A DNA stretch of 39,811 nt, from the IMG/VR virus record IMGVR_UViG_3300042564_000538, positions 1 through 39,811 of that record. One strand, given 5' to 3'. A model generated the notes under the pieces. It saw only the letters and a list, made by a program, of their open reading frames with translations, did not search any database and was not told the DNA's origin. A program made the translations under genes and the position numbers. The stretch is from a virus. Each line of letters begins with the position of its first letter. The first letter of the stretch is position 1. Of the stretch, positions 30,834 to 37,160 are shown in pieces.

Positions 30834-31034
30834 TTAAACAAAATCGTAGGCAGTTTCTTCACCAACACGGGAGAGCATAACACCACAATTCACAATTTTC
30901 AATAAAGCAGTTTCAATTTTTATCGCATCAGCGATAGAACATTCAACAAACAAAGTACCATTCGTAAACGATGCTTTGCGATCTTCTTTCAAAACTTTAG
31001 CAACTTCAACCAACACAGTCTTTTCGAATCCCAT
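30834..31034 (-). CDS. Small phage protein, unknown
   Basis: The start at ATG 31034 (MGFEKTVLVEVAKVLKEDRK), with AAGGA upstream, gives 66 residues. Upstream ATG codons fall within a few bases of the predicted transcript start. The pattern is alpha/beta (SFTNGTLFVECSIADAIKIE), and similar small proteins are seen in phages. It is the first gene behind the promoter at 31065-31093. Confidence 0.6.
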   Translation of the reverse strand: MGFEKTVLVEVAKVLKEDRKASFTNGTLFVECSIADAIKIETALLKIVNCGVMLSRVGEETAYDFV

Positions 31035-31064
31035 TTCAGTTCCTTTTCTTTTCATCATAAGACT

Positions 31065-31093
31065 ATTATACATCAGATCTGAATTAAAGTAAA
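31065..31093 (-). promoter_or_regulatory. Sigma70-type promoter for three small genes
   Basis: Minus strand: TTTACT (31088-31093), 17 bases beginning TTAATTC, TATAAT (31065-31070). It lies directly after the terminator at 31107-31127, so it starts a new unit. Confidence 0.85.
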
Positions 31094-31106
31094 CACCAAA
31101 TGTAAA

Positions 31107-31127
31107 AACCCTACTCTCGGTAGGGTT
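31107..31127 (-). terminator. Intrinsic terminator
   Basis: Minus strand AACCCTAC, loop CGAGA, GTAGGGTT, then TTT: an 8-pair stem with a T-tract. It ends the long untranslated region that follows the gene at 31281. Confidence 0.85.
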
Positions 31128-31131
31128 ATTA

Positions 31132-31278
31132 AAAAGTAAGTCTTTAGGGTTACTTTTGGTAAGTTGTTGATTTATAAGGGATTTTTCAGAGCCTAGAGAG
31201 GGCGTAGAAGCCTCTAGGACGATTAGGGTGGGTAAACCCCTAATCGGGTCTTTAAAAGCCTCTAGGACGTGCTAGAGG
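31132..31278 (-). other. Gene-free region with a chain of hairpins
   Basis: The stretch between the genes at 31034 and 31281 has no convincing reading frame on either strand. It holds four perfect inverted repeats in addition to the terminator: 31259-31278 (CCTCTAG/CTAGAGG), 31221-31245 (GATTAGGG/CCCTAATC), 31192-31218 (CCTAGAG/CTCTAGG) and 31132-31157 (AAAAGTAA/TTACTTTT). The 13-base word AGCCTCTAGGACG occurs twice (31209 and 31257), so the arms of two hairpins can exchange partners. This is a candidate for a small RNA or an alternative-folding terminator. Confidence 0.55.
31158..31180 (+). repeat. GGTAAGTTGTTGATTTATAA element, copy 2 (inverted)
   Basis: The plus strand carries the same 20 bases found on the minus strand at 11758-11782, followed by GGG. 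It lies in the hairpin-rich gene-free region. Confidence 0.6.
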
Positions 31279-31280
31279 GG

Positions 31281-31568
31281 TTAGATTGCTCCAGCTGAGA
31301 CTATCTGAATACCTGAGCCAAAGATTCGGCTGTATTCGTTCTGCATTTGAAGGTTGGGTTCACCCTCACATGCGATGGCTGTTCGCATTAATTTGTAGTT
31401 ACCTTCTACGTATGGCATGTATGGTGCCAACGCCACACCAACTCCACGTTCAGATTGCTGTAATACGATTGCAGCTGGTGACTTGAGTTCAAAGAACTGA
31501 TCAAACACCTGAAATTGTTCTGCGATTAGCTCAGTGCCATCGAGAAGTTTAAATACTTTAACTTTCAT
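31281..31568 (-). CDS. Small conserved phage protein, Sm-like fold possible
   Basis: The start at ATG 31568 (MKVKVFKLLDGTELIAEQFQ), with AAGGA upstream, gives 95 residues. The beginning has the strand pattern of small Sm-like or barrel proteins. A conserved-looking core reads AAIVLQQSERGVGVALAPYM and the end SRIFGSGIQIVS. I know this family as common in marine T4-like phages and unassigned. The Sm-like idea comes only from the N-terminal strand spacing. Two bases after its stop the hairpin chain begins. Confidence 0.7.
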   Translation of the reverse strand: MKVKVFKLLDGTELIAEQFQVFDQFFELKSPAAIVLQQSERGVGVALAPYMPYVEGNYKLMRTAIACEGEPNLQMQNEYSRIFGSGIQIVSAGAI

Positions 31569-31710
31569 AATCATCCTTTAGTGCTAACATATCAATGAAG
31601 TTCACTGCCTCATCATGATGTGTAAATTGTTTAACGAAAAATTGATCAGTCTCATAATAATGCTGAGCGACAATCATTACATAGTTGCGTTTGAATACAG
31701 ATATCTTCAT
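31558..31710 (-). CDS. Very small phage protein, unknown
   Basis: The start at ATG 31710 (MKISVFKRNYVMIVAQHYYE), with GAGG upstream, gives 50 residues. A longer form from 31776 adds 22 residues but has no ribosome binding site. It is an alpha/beta mini-protein ending IDMLALKDDYES, overlapping the next gene by 11 bases. Function unknown. Confidence 0.55.
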   Translation of the reverse strand: MKISVFKRNYVMIVAQHYYETDQFFVKQFTHHDEAVNFIDMLALKDDYES

Positions 31711-31785
31711 CACCCAGTTTCCTCTGCGGATGGTGATAAAGGATATAAGATTCGGTGAGACTTTTGCGTTCATCATACAAGTATT

Positions 31786-31807
31786 TAGGGAGACCGAAGT
31801 CCCCCTA
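31786..31807 (-). terminator. UUCG-capped hairpin, possible terminator or RNA stabiliser
   Basis: Minus strand TAGGGGGAC, loop TTCG, GTCTCCCTA: nine pairs (one G-T). UUCG tetraloops are exceptionally stable. The bases after it (AAATACTTG) are not a T-tract, so it may protect an mRNA end rather than terminate. Confidence 0.55.
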
Positions 31808-31822
31808 TTTTGTATGATTAGA

Positions 31823-31918
31823 TCACTTCACCTTACCTCTTTTAAAGAGTTTAAATTCATGAATGCCATCACGAAGACCATACATAAAGTTTTTAAAGAC
31901 GTTCAGCAGCTTCATCAT
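31823..31918 (-). CDS. Possible 31-residue basic peptide overlapping the Hsp20 gene end
   Basis: A short frame starts at ATG 31918 with GAGAGG 6 bases upstream and ends in TGA at 31823. Its product starts MMKLLNVFKNFMYG and ends KLFKRGKVK, an amphipathic basic peptide. It overlaps the last 26 bases of the Hsp20-like gene in another frame. The ribosome binding site is good but the size is small, so this is only a candidate. Confidence 0.4.
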   Translation of the reverse strand: MMKLLNVFKNFMYGLRDGIHEFKLFKRGKVK

Positions 31919-32399
31919 ATGAGTCCTCTCGCAATAGTTGTTTCTTACCACGAGTTTTAACTGGCACTTTCTTTGGCTTCATTTGTTCTGGAACTAGACG
32001 TTCTAGAGCAATCTTAAGCATACCATTAAACAACTCAGCATCTTTAACTTCAATATGATCATCAATAGCAAACGCACGAGTAAACGCACGAGTGGCAATA
32101 CCTTTGAACAAGAAGGTGTCTTCTAGCGCATCAGTAGCTGCATCAACATTACCCTTGACAATTAACTTTCCACCATCAATTTCAATGTCGATCTCAGTAT
32201 CAGCGAAACCAGCAACAGCGATCTCGATTGTGTATGAGTTCTCACCATTCTTACGAATGTTGTATGGAGGATAGTTAGGGATATTCTTTGTTACATCATC
32301 ATGAAGTTTTTGTAGATGAGCAAACTGTTCATCAAAACCTACAAAGAATTTATCCAAGTCTTTAGTGCCCCAGAAAGTGGGGATGAAGTTGTTTCCCAT
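31893..32399 (-). CDS. Small heat shock protein, Hsp20/IbpA-like
   Basis: The start at ATG 32399 (MGNNFIPTFWGTKDLDKFFV), with AAGGAG 6 bases upstream, gives 168 residues. The alpha-crystallin domain is visible: YPPYNIRKNGENSYTIEIAV, a strand pair with DIEIDGGKLIVKGN, then FNGMLKIALERLVPE with the expected G-x-L motif (GMLKIAL), and a lysine-rich tail. Hsp20 proteins hold unfolded proteins; cyanophages and other aquatic T4-like phages often carry one. It would act in the infected cell. Confidence 0.88.
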   Translation of the reverse strand: MGNNFIPTFWGTKDLDKFFVGFDEQFAHLQKLHDDVTKNIPNYPPYNIRKNGENSYTIEIAVAGFADTEIDIEIDGGKLIVKGNVDAATDALEDTFLFKGIATRAFTRAFAIDDHIEVKDAELFNGMLKIALERLVPEQMKPKKVPVKTRGKKQLLREDSYDEAAERL

Positions 32400-32409
32400 G
32401 TCAATCTCC

Positions 32410-32634
32410 TTATTGTTTCGTGAATGCTTTCTTCGCATCAAAGGTGTATGCGGACACACCTAAGGCAGTGAAGAAGTCATTATACGATTTAGCTACATTC
32501 TTCGCAAATGAAGACTGTGCAGCAATAAAGGCATTGAGGGGTTTTTTGAGTTCTTCGTTTTTGACGTGCGTCTCAACGAATTTAGTTTTGACACCTTGGA
32601 AAGTGTCGATGGCTGTGTTAATGTTATTCAACAT
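32410..32634 (-). CDS. Small helical phage protein, phasin-like
   Basis: The 74-residue helical protein (MLNNINTAIDTFQGVKTKFV) has heptad-like spacing and an Ala/Phe-rich middle (AFIAAQSSFAKNVAKSYNDF), resembling phasin-type amphipathic helices. AGGAGC precedes the ATG. It follows a structured untranslated region by about 30 bases and lies just before the Hsp20 gene. Function unknown. Confidence 0.65.
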   Translation of the reverse strand: MLNNINTAIDTFQGVKTKFVETHVKNEELKKPLNAFIAAQSSFAKNVAKSYNDFFTALGVSAYTFDAKKAFTKQ

Positions 32635-32666
32635 TTTTTGCTCCTATTAAGCGAGTGATTAAAAAT

Positions 32667-32685
32667 GATACCCCGAAGGCATATC
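32667..32685 (-). terminator. Intrinsic terminator with UUCG loop
   Basis: Minus strand GATATGCC, loop TTCG, GGGTATC, then ATTTTT. The stem has one mismatch and one wobble pair. It ends the transcript from the RegA side, about 30 bases before the next ATG. Confidence 0.7.
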
Positions 32686-32689
32686 GTTA

Positions 32690-32795
32690 AAATCCAGCTT
32701 ACCTTATACTGGCTCGAACTGTCGTGTCGAGGGTGTAATTACACGGACGCCTGTTACCGTAGCGACTAACGTGCCCTAAGGTGGGTTCTTATTAT
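32690..32795 (-). other. Structured untranslated region, possible small RNA
   Basis: About 105 bases between a stop codon (32796) and a terminator hold several inverted repeats on the minus strand: CTCGA...TCGAG, CCAG...CTGG, GTGTAATTACAC, GCACG...CGTGT and an outer ACCTTA...TAAGGT that would close a branched fold. No reading frame is seen. It does not fit the tRNA pattern. Confidence 0.4.
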
Positions 32796-32800
32796 TTATG
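32793..32800 (-). promoter_or_regulatory. Late-promoter-like box CATAAATA
   Basis: The minus strand reads CATAAATA at the end of the 59-codon gene, one base different from the T4 late consensus. It could start a transcript covering the structured region and the phasin-like and Hsp20 genes. Confidence 0.35.
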
Positions 32801-32975
32801 CTGCTGGAAGTTCAGCAGATGCAGATGCCTCAGCAGCCATGGCTGCAGCTTGAGGATCACCTTGCTCTTTAATTTTACCAATTAAGGAAACGACTTCCTC
32901 GAATGGATGTTTACCCAATACACGAAGAACCATGTTTGCTTCTTCCAAGGTCAATTCAATTTTAATTGTGCTCAT
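32796..32975 (-). CDS. Small Ala-rich phage protein (59 residues)
   Basis: The product begins MSTIKIELTLEEANMVLRVL, continues through GKHPFEEVVSLIGKIKEQG and ends with an Ala-rich tail (ELPAA). ATG 32975 overlaps the TGA of regA (ATGA). The pattern helix-turn-helix-Ala tail is common to a family of short proteins in phages, role unknown. Confidence 0.7.
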   Translation of the reverse strand: MSTIKIELTLEEANMVLRVLGKHPFEEVVSLIGKIKEQGDPQAAAMAAEASASAELPAA

Positions 32976-33391
32976 TTTATTTTCTTCCCAATATTATATT
33001 TCGGAACAAGTTCCCACTGATCTTTTTCTTTGAAAGAGACCACCTTAATTTGAGACAGAGATGCCTTTGGTTCTGCCTTAGCAACTGCTACGATTTTAAG
33101 TAGTTCCCAGTCAGCTAAAAGAGAAGTGATTGCATTTCTGCGCTCAATATCACCAGAAGTGATATTCGATTCTTTACCGTCCAAAGCAAATAGTTCTTTG
33201 AAATGTACGATAAAGTACCTGCCTTGCTTATGTAAAATATGGCAAGACTGGTATAATTTGTTTTCTTTACGGGATGCGATGCCGATGCGTGTAAGAGTCT
33301 CTCGAACCTTTAGAAAATTATCTGGTTCTGGTAACGTCACTTCAAGCATGGACTCTGGCGTCCAGTCGTAGTAAATCATTTCAACAGTCAT
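32972..33391 (-). CDS. regA: RegA translational repressor
   Basis: The 139-residue protein aligns by eye with T4 RegA: EPDNFLKVRETLTRIGIA, LYQSCHILHKQGRYFIVHFK, NAITSLLADWELLKIV and WELVPKYNIGKK. RegA binds the start regions of many early phage mRNAs and represses their translation. The present protein has about 14 extra residues before the position of the T4 start; the internal methionine at that place (MLEVTLPEPDNF) is an alternative start. The ATG overlaps the gp62 stop as TAATG, as expected for the conserved 45-44-62-regA order. Confidence 0.92.
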   Translation of the reverse strand: MTVEMIYYDWTPESMLEVTLPEPDNFLKVRETLTRIGIASRKENKLYQSCHILHKQGRYFIVHFKELFALDGKESNITSGDIERRNAITSLLADWELLKIVAVAKAEPKASLSQIKVVSFKEKDQWELVPKYNIGKKIK

Positions 33392-33768
33392 TATCTTCCA
33401 CCTTTTTGTAATTTTTCTTCAATAGTTATCAATTGATTTTCCGACAAGACGCTTAAGGCTTCCCTTGCTCTCTCGTTAGAATATCCGTAATACTCTTTAA
33501 CCAGTTGAAGCGATTTAGTTTCTTTGTCTTTTTTAGACCATTTACTGAAACGCTTTTTCTTTGGTATAGTATTTAGGAAATAGAAAAATTGCCAATCGTT
33601 AGGGATGGAAGAATAACGATTCATCTCATTGGCATAGAGAATCGTATCTGGGAAATATGATAGACCACGATTTACCATAAAGGCAGAATACTCTTTGAAA
33701 GACTGTGGGTCTTCAAACAGATTCTCTTTAGTGTAGTTGATGGAGTTGAGTACGTCAAATGGATTCAT
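33391..33768 (-). CDS. 62: Clamp loader small subunit, T4 gp62-like
   Basis: The 125-residue protein (MNPFDVLNSINYTKENLFED) contains AFMVNRGLSYFPDTILYANE and WQFFYFLNTIPKKKRFSKW, typical of gp62. It is the noncatalytic clamp loader subunit that works with gp44 to place gp45 on DNA. It is shorter than T4 gp62 (187) and lacks most of the C-terminal part. It is separated from the gp44 gene by a small membrane protein gene. Confidence 0.85.
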   Translation of the reverse strand: MNPFDVLNSINYTKENLFEDPQSFKEYSAFMVNRGLSYFPDTILYANEMNRYSSIPNDWQFFYFLNTIPKKKRFSKWSKKDKETKSLQLVKEYYGYSNERAREALSVLSENQLITIEEKLQKGGR

Positions 33769-34097
33769 TCGGCAAACCCCACTTCGACCAGATTGTCATG
33801 AGTACAAGCAAACTTCTTTCCTGGAAATAGCTTCATGAGGCTATGTTCTAATTCGTTGCGGGTTTTACCTTGTGCCATAAAAGTCTGGTCTTCCATTCTA
33901 TAAACATAGTAACAATCATTATGTTTATCAATTGTTATTTTGATTTCAGTTTCATCATTTTTAGTATCTTCTTCAATCTCCTCAACAAGAGATTTTAAAA
34001 CTTCTTTTGCATGTCTCTCACGAGCATTCCAACCAAGATGGAATCCAATACCCAAAACAATTAGCTGACCAAATATGATAGCTAAGAGATCAATCAT
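33765..34097 (-). CDS. Membrane-anchored small protein inserted between clamp loader genes
   Basis: The 110-residue protein has one N-terminal membrane segment (LLAIIFGQLIVLGIGFHLGW) followed by a charged helix and a cytoplasmic-type domain (EIKITIDKHNDCYYVYRMED, then GKTRNELEHSLMKLFPG). It overlaps the ends of both the gp44 and gp62 genes, so all three are probably translationally coupled. T4 has no gene at this place. Function unknown; a membrane contact for the replication machinery is conceivable but unsupported. Confidence 0.7.
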   Translation of the reverse strand: MIDLLAIIFGQLIVLGIGFHLGWNARERHAKEVLKSLVEEIEEDTKNDETEIKITIDKHNDCYYVYRMEDQTFMAQGKTRNELEHSLMKLFPGKKFACTHDNLVEVGFAE

Positions 34098-35044
34098 TAT
34101 TTGAACTTACAATTTGCCATAATCTCAGTCATAGCTGCCATGTTGTTCAATTCGTGGTCAGCAACGAATGCTGCCTTATATTGATATTCAGCTAGAATAA
34201 GAATAAGTTGAGGTACGCTTACTGGTTCCATAATAGTAGATGCAGAGTCATACAACTGACGAAATAAAGATACAGAATCGGTATCAGAGTTTTTACCAAC
34301 CCACTTACGAACTTCAGTAAAGTCTTTTTCCTTCATGAACTTGATAAGGCTCTTGTAAGATTCTTCACTAACATTGACAAGAATGCCAGTGTCAATCTTA
34401 CCAGATACAGAATACCTTTGTAGTTCATTAAGAATACGACGGAAGTCTGGAAAGTATTTAGTCAACATTTCAGCTACGACCTGAGGATCGAACTCAATGT
34501 TTTCTTGTGTAAGAATTTGCCTAGTGCGTTTGAAGAAACCTTCAAGCATGTTCTTCTTCTCTGCGTTATCAATCTTGAATTCAATCACAGCGCAACGACT
34601 GTGAAGTGGTTCAATGATACGATTCTTAAAGTTACATGTAAGAATGAAACGACAGTTGTTACTGAACTCTTCAATGAATGCACGCAACGCTGGTTGAGTA
34701 GAGTTGGGATTCAGATAGTCAGCTTCGTCTAGGATAACGACTTTCTTTGCATCAGTCAATGAAACTGATGATGCAAATGATTTGATCTTAGTACGCAATA
34801 CATCAATACCAGATTCTTCAGATCCGTTAATGAACATATACTCAGCACCGATCTCATTACACAGTGCTTTGGCTACGGTAGTCTTACCAGTGCCAGCTGT
34901 GCCACAAAGAAGGAAGTTAGGCAACTCTCCCTTGCTAATATATTCCTTGAATGTTTTCTTCAGTGCCTCAGGCAATACACAATCATCAATCTTCTGTGGA
35001 CGATACTTCTCAACCCACAAAAACATTTCATCACGAACTTCCAT
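34097..35044 (-). CDS. 44: Clamp loader large subunit, T4 gp44-like (AAA+ ATPase)
   Basis: The 315-residue AAA+ protein has Walker A GTAGTGKTT (48-56), Walker B VVILDEADYL, sensor 1 RFILTCNFKNRI and the SRC motif LHSRCAVIEF. Four or more copies with one gp62 open the gp45 clamp. The ATG at 35044 has GGAG 5 bases upstream. A promoter with its -10 box in a hairpin lies immediately before. Confidence 0.93.
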   Translation of the reverse strand: MEVRDEMFLWVEKYRPQKIDDCVLPEALKKTFKEYISKGELPNFLLCGTAGTGKTTVAKALCNEIGAEYMFINGSEESGIDVLRTKIKSFASSVSLTDAKKVVILDEADYLNPNSTQPALRAFIEEFSNNCRFILTCNFKNRIIEPLHSRCAVIEFKIDNAEKKNMLEGFFKRTRQILTQENIEFDPQVVAEMLTKYFPDFRRILNELQRYSVSGKIDTGILVNVSEESYKSLIKFMKEKDFTEVRKWVGKNSDTDSVSLFRQLYDSASTIMEPVSVPQLILILAEYQYKAAFVADHELNNMAAMTEIMANCKFK

Positions 35045-35067
35045 AATATCTCCATAATAAAAAAGAA

Positions 35068-35089
35068 ACAGGGGTAATTATACCCCTGT
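35068..35089 (-). terminator. Intrinsic terminator after the clamp gene
   Basis: Minus strand ACAGGGGTA...TACCCCTGT stem of nine pairs followed by TTCTTTTTT. It lies 18 bases after the clamp stop codon. The loop side also contains TATAAT of a promoter for gp44. Confidence 0.85.
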
Positions 35090-35105
35090 AATTCAAGCAA
35101 GACAA
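35077..35105 (-). promoter_or_regulatory. Promoter overlapping the terminator hairpin, upstream of gp44
   Basis: Minus strand: TTGTCT (35100-35105), 17 bases, TATAAT (35077-35082). The -10 lies within the terminator stem-loop at 35068-35089. The ATG of the gp44 gene is at 35044. Confidence 0.55.
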
Positions 35106-35106
35106 A

Positions 35107-35763
35107 TTAGAATGTCGAGTCAGCTTCAACTGCTACGTAATAAACCAATTCGCTTGTAGATGCTTTGAAGCGAGAGATTTTCTTGCTAGAGATGCTAACG
35201 ATGTAATCTCCTGGAAGCATCTTAAGATTCTCTACCTTCAGATTAGCTTGGAAGGTTTTATCGGTAGAACCAACATGCGCATTGTAGCTGTTACCTGTGA
35301 CATTCTTTTTATCACCAACTGCCACAACGATCTTACTACCATCACCGATAATCTGCAAGTCAGTGGCACGCAGAACAGATGCAGTACGATGGATCATGTT
35401 TAACATAGTTGATGTCAATGTGAATTCAATCTCAGCTTCTGGGAATGTAATTTTGCGGGATGGAACAGTCAACACTGAAGCATCTGCTGCGAAATACTTA
35501 ATGCTGCTACCATTCTCTTTAATAGTGACGAACTTCTCAGCGAATTCTAATTCAGGATCATTGAACAATGATAACGCACCCAAGAACTCATTAAGATCGT
35601 AGATACCAAAGTCTAGTGGGAACTGCTCACTAACGATAGTATCAGACATCACATTCTTTTGTGCACTGATTGTTGAAATTTCATTACCAGCTTTCAAAAG
35701 CATATTGCTGTTAATGCCAGCAAAATTCTTAAAGAGGTTTACGGTGTCTTTACTTAGTTTCAT
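35107..35763 (-). CDS. 45: Sliding clamp, T4 gp45-like
   Basis: The 218-residue protein (MKLSKDTVNLFKNFAGINSN) has the two-domain clamp pattern with QFPLDFGIYDLNEFLGALSL in the first half and YIVSISSKKISRFKA near the end. Three copies form a ring that tethers the polymerase and, in T4, late transcription factors. Length equals T4 gp45 (228) within 10 residues. A promoter lies 44 bases upstream and a strong terminator follows, so the clamp can be expressed alone. Confidence 0.93.
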   Translation of the reverse strand: MKLSKDTVNLFKNFAGINSNMLLKAGNEISTISAQKNVMSDTIVSEQFPLDFGIYDLNEFLGALSLFNDPELEFAEKFVTIKENGSSIKYFAADASVLTVPSRKITFPEAEIEFTLTSTMLNMIHRTASVLRATDLQIIGDGSKIVVAVGDKKNVTGNSYNAHVGSTDKTFQANLKVENLKMLPGDYIVSISSKKISRFKASTSELVYYVAVEADSTF

Positions 35764-35806
35764 ATGTTTCTCCTATAATTAAGTGTATACCTACTATGTA
35801 TAACAG

Positions 35807-35835
35807 ATTATACATCAGTAGGCACGTTTCGTCAA
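35807..35835 (-). promoter_or_regulatory. Sigma70-type promoter for the clamp gene
   Basis: Minus strand: TTGACG (35830-35835), 17 bases, TATAAT (35807-35812). It lies just after the stop of the SPFH-like gene and before the clamp ATG at 35763. Confidence 0.8.
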
Positions 35836-35837
35836 GT

Positions 35838-36635
35838 TTATTTGTTCATCATTAGAGCATTGAAGTTGCTAGGAACAACAATGGTTTGCACCTTACCTTG
35901 TTTAATACCTTCGGAGATATTCAACATAGCTTGGGCTTGCATGAATGCAATAGAACTAGAACTGTTATTTGCAAGTGCCGCCATACGACGAGACTCTGCT
36001 TCAGCAGTCTTAACTTCAACTTCTTTCTGCTTCAATTCGTTCTTACTGCGAACCAAAGCATTGGCTGATTCAACTACAGCATCTGCTGGTACAACATTAC
36101 GGATCAACACTTGACTGATCATAATCGTACCATCCAACTTTTCTTCAGCAAGGTTGCGAACGATTTCATCCTGAATGAACTTCTCCATTTCGCTACGTTT
36201 GTCTGCCATATCAAGTGCTTCATACTTTCGTGCTGCTTTGTAGATAGCGTTACGAGCATTTTGGATAATGTAGTTATACATCACATAAGTATCACCTTTG
36301 AACTCAGCGTGGAATGCTTTGTTCTTTGTTGAATACAATTCTGCCACTTGTTGTGGATTAATGTTATAAACAACCACAGCGTCAAAGTCTTTCATTGTGC
36401 TATTATCAGCAGCCACAGGAGTCATGTCATTCAATGCTACATTGACATCTTTGATAGGGAATGTAAGAACATCACCAATCAGAGTTTGATTAAATGATCC
36501 TGGAAGCAATTCTCCACTTTGAACTTGTTTATCAAAGCCAACACGAACACCAACCTCACCAGTCTCGATACGAGTACAACCAGTAGCCAGCATAGCAGCA
36601 GCAACCAGAGCAGAGATTTTCAAAACAGTTTTCAC
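35838..36635 (-). CDS. SPFH/prohibitin-like lipoprotein
   Basis: The 265-residue product starts at a GTG (36635) with AAAGGA 6 bases upstream, and begins with a lipoprotein signal (VKTVLKISALVAAAMLATGC, lipobox LATGC). The SPFH pattern follows: TGEVGVRVGFDKQVQSGELL, PGSFNQ, a DFDAVVVYNINPQQV strand region, NAIYKAARKYEALDM and a long coiled-coil helix (ELKQKEVEVKTAEAESRRMA). SPFH proteins form membrane rings and often control proteases such as FtsH. As a lipoprotein this one would sit on the periplasmic side of a membrane. Related proteins occur in some T4-like phages, role unknown. Confidence 0.8.
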   Translation of the reverse strand: MKTVLKISALVAAAMLATGCTRIETGEVGVRVGFDKQVQSGELLPGSFNQTLIGDVLTFPIKDVNVALNDMTPVAADNSTMKDFDAVVVYNINPQQVAELYSTKNKAFHAEFKGDTYVMYNYIIQNARNAIYKAARKYEALDMADKRSEMEKFIQDEIVRNLAEEKLDGTIMISQVLIRNVVPADAVVESANALVRSKNELKQKEVEVKTAEAESRRMAALANNSSSSIAFMQAQAMLNISEGIKQGKVQTIVVPSNFNALMMNK

Positions 36636-36645
36636 AATCAATCCT

Positions 36646-36822
36646 TTAAAATAAAACAACAACACTAACAAGAAACGCAATAACAACTAGAGATAATCCC
36701 ATACTGTATGAGAAAGTCTTGGCAAACTCCCACTTTTCAGATTTGGTCATTTTGTTAAATATTTCAATACCAAAATAGAATGCAGCGAACACTAAAACAA
36801 ATGTAATCAAAATCTTAATCAT
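36646..36822 (-). CDS. Small two-helix membrane protein (58 residues)
   Basis: ATG 36822 has GGAG 6 bases upstream. The peptide has a hydrophobic helix (ILITFVLVFAAFYFGIEIF), a polar linker with NKMTKSEKWEFAKTF, and a second helix (GLSLVVIAFLVSVVVLF). It lies immediately before the SPFH-like lipoprotein gene and overlaps the previous gene by four bases (ATGA). A holin-like or SPFH-associated role is possible; no evidence decides. Confidence 0.65.
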   Translation of the reverse strand: MIKILITFVLVFAAFYFGIEIFNKMTKSEKWEFAKTFSYSMGLSLVVIAFLVSVVVLF

Positions 36823-37160
36823 TTATTCTCCAAAGAGTATTTCACATCATGCTCATACAAAAACATTAAGCAACACATTGCATGTGCCAAGTGGTTCTTA
36901 CCAGTTTCGGGATCGTTTTGCTCTCCCTCTTTCCATGCCCAAAGATGCCTTTGCATTGCGTCAAAGTATCTACGTTTTGAGTCAGGAACATGTTTCCAAT
37001 TATCTGGTTCGTATTTCTCCGCACCAAATGTTAGAATCTCAACAGTTGCTTTTAATGCAAGTGGTGGCAGCAAACTATATTGAAGTTTACCACCATCAAA
37101 TTTTCTACCACCAGTCGTAGCTTCTTGACTGGCTTTCACTATATCTTTTTTCGTAGCCAT
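36819..37160 (-). CDS. dATP/dGTP diphosphohydrolase-like protein (MazZ-type N domain)
   Basis: The start at ATG 37160 (MATKKDIVKASQEATTGGRK), with TGGAGG upstream, gives 113 residues. The core GGRKFDGGKLQYSLLPPLAL, LTFGAEKYEPDNWKHV, RHLWAWKEGEQNDPETG and NHLAHAMCCLMFLYE is typical of a phage MazG-like helical family, members of which hydrolyse dATP or dGTP to the monophosphates. In Z-DNA phages this keeps the pool ready for 2-aminoadenine synthesis, but no PurZ-like gene is visible here. Pool cleaning is the general expectation. Confidence 0.75.
   Translation of the reverse strand: MATKKDIVKASQEATTGGRKFDGGKLQYSLLPPLALKATVEILTFGAEKYEPDNWKHVPDSKRRYFDAMQRHLWAWKEGEQNDPETGKNHLAHAMCCLMFLYEHDVKYSLENK

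Noticed and set aside
31158-31180. Phage attachment site core, because the 20-base word is exactly repeated and inverted
   Set aside because: No integrase or tRNA gene is visible and the gene content is that of a lytic T4-like phage. I reported it as a repeat of unknown role.
31132-31278. CRISPR-like array, because of repeated short words and hairpins
   Set aside because: Only two copies of a 13-base word, unequal spacing and no spacer-like units of constant length.
32690-32790. Possible tRNA on the minus strand, because of TTCGAG and a 6-pair outer stem
   Set aside because: The T-arm stem does not pair around the TTCGAGC loop, no anticodon arm of 5 pairs and 7-base loop fits, and there is no CCA. 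I kept it as an untyped structured region.
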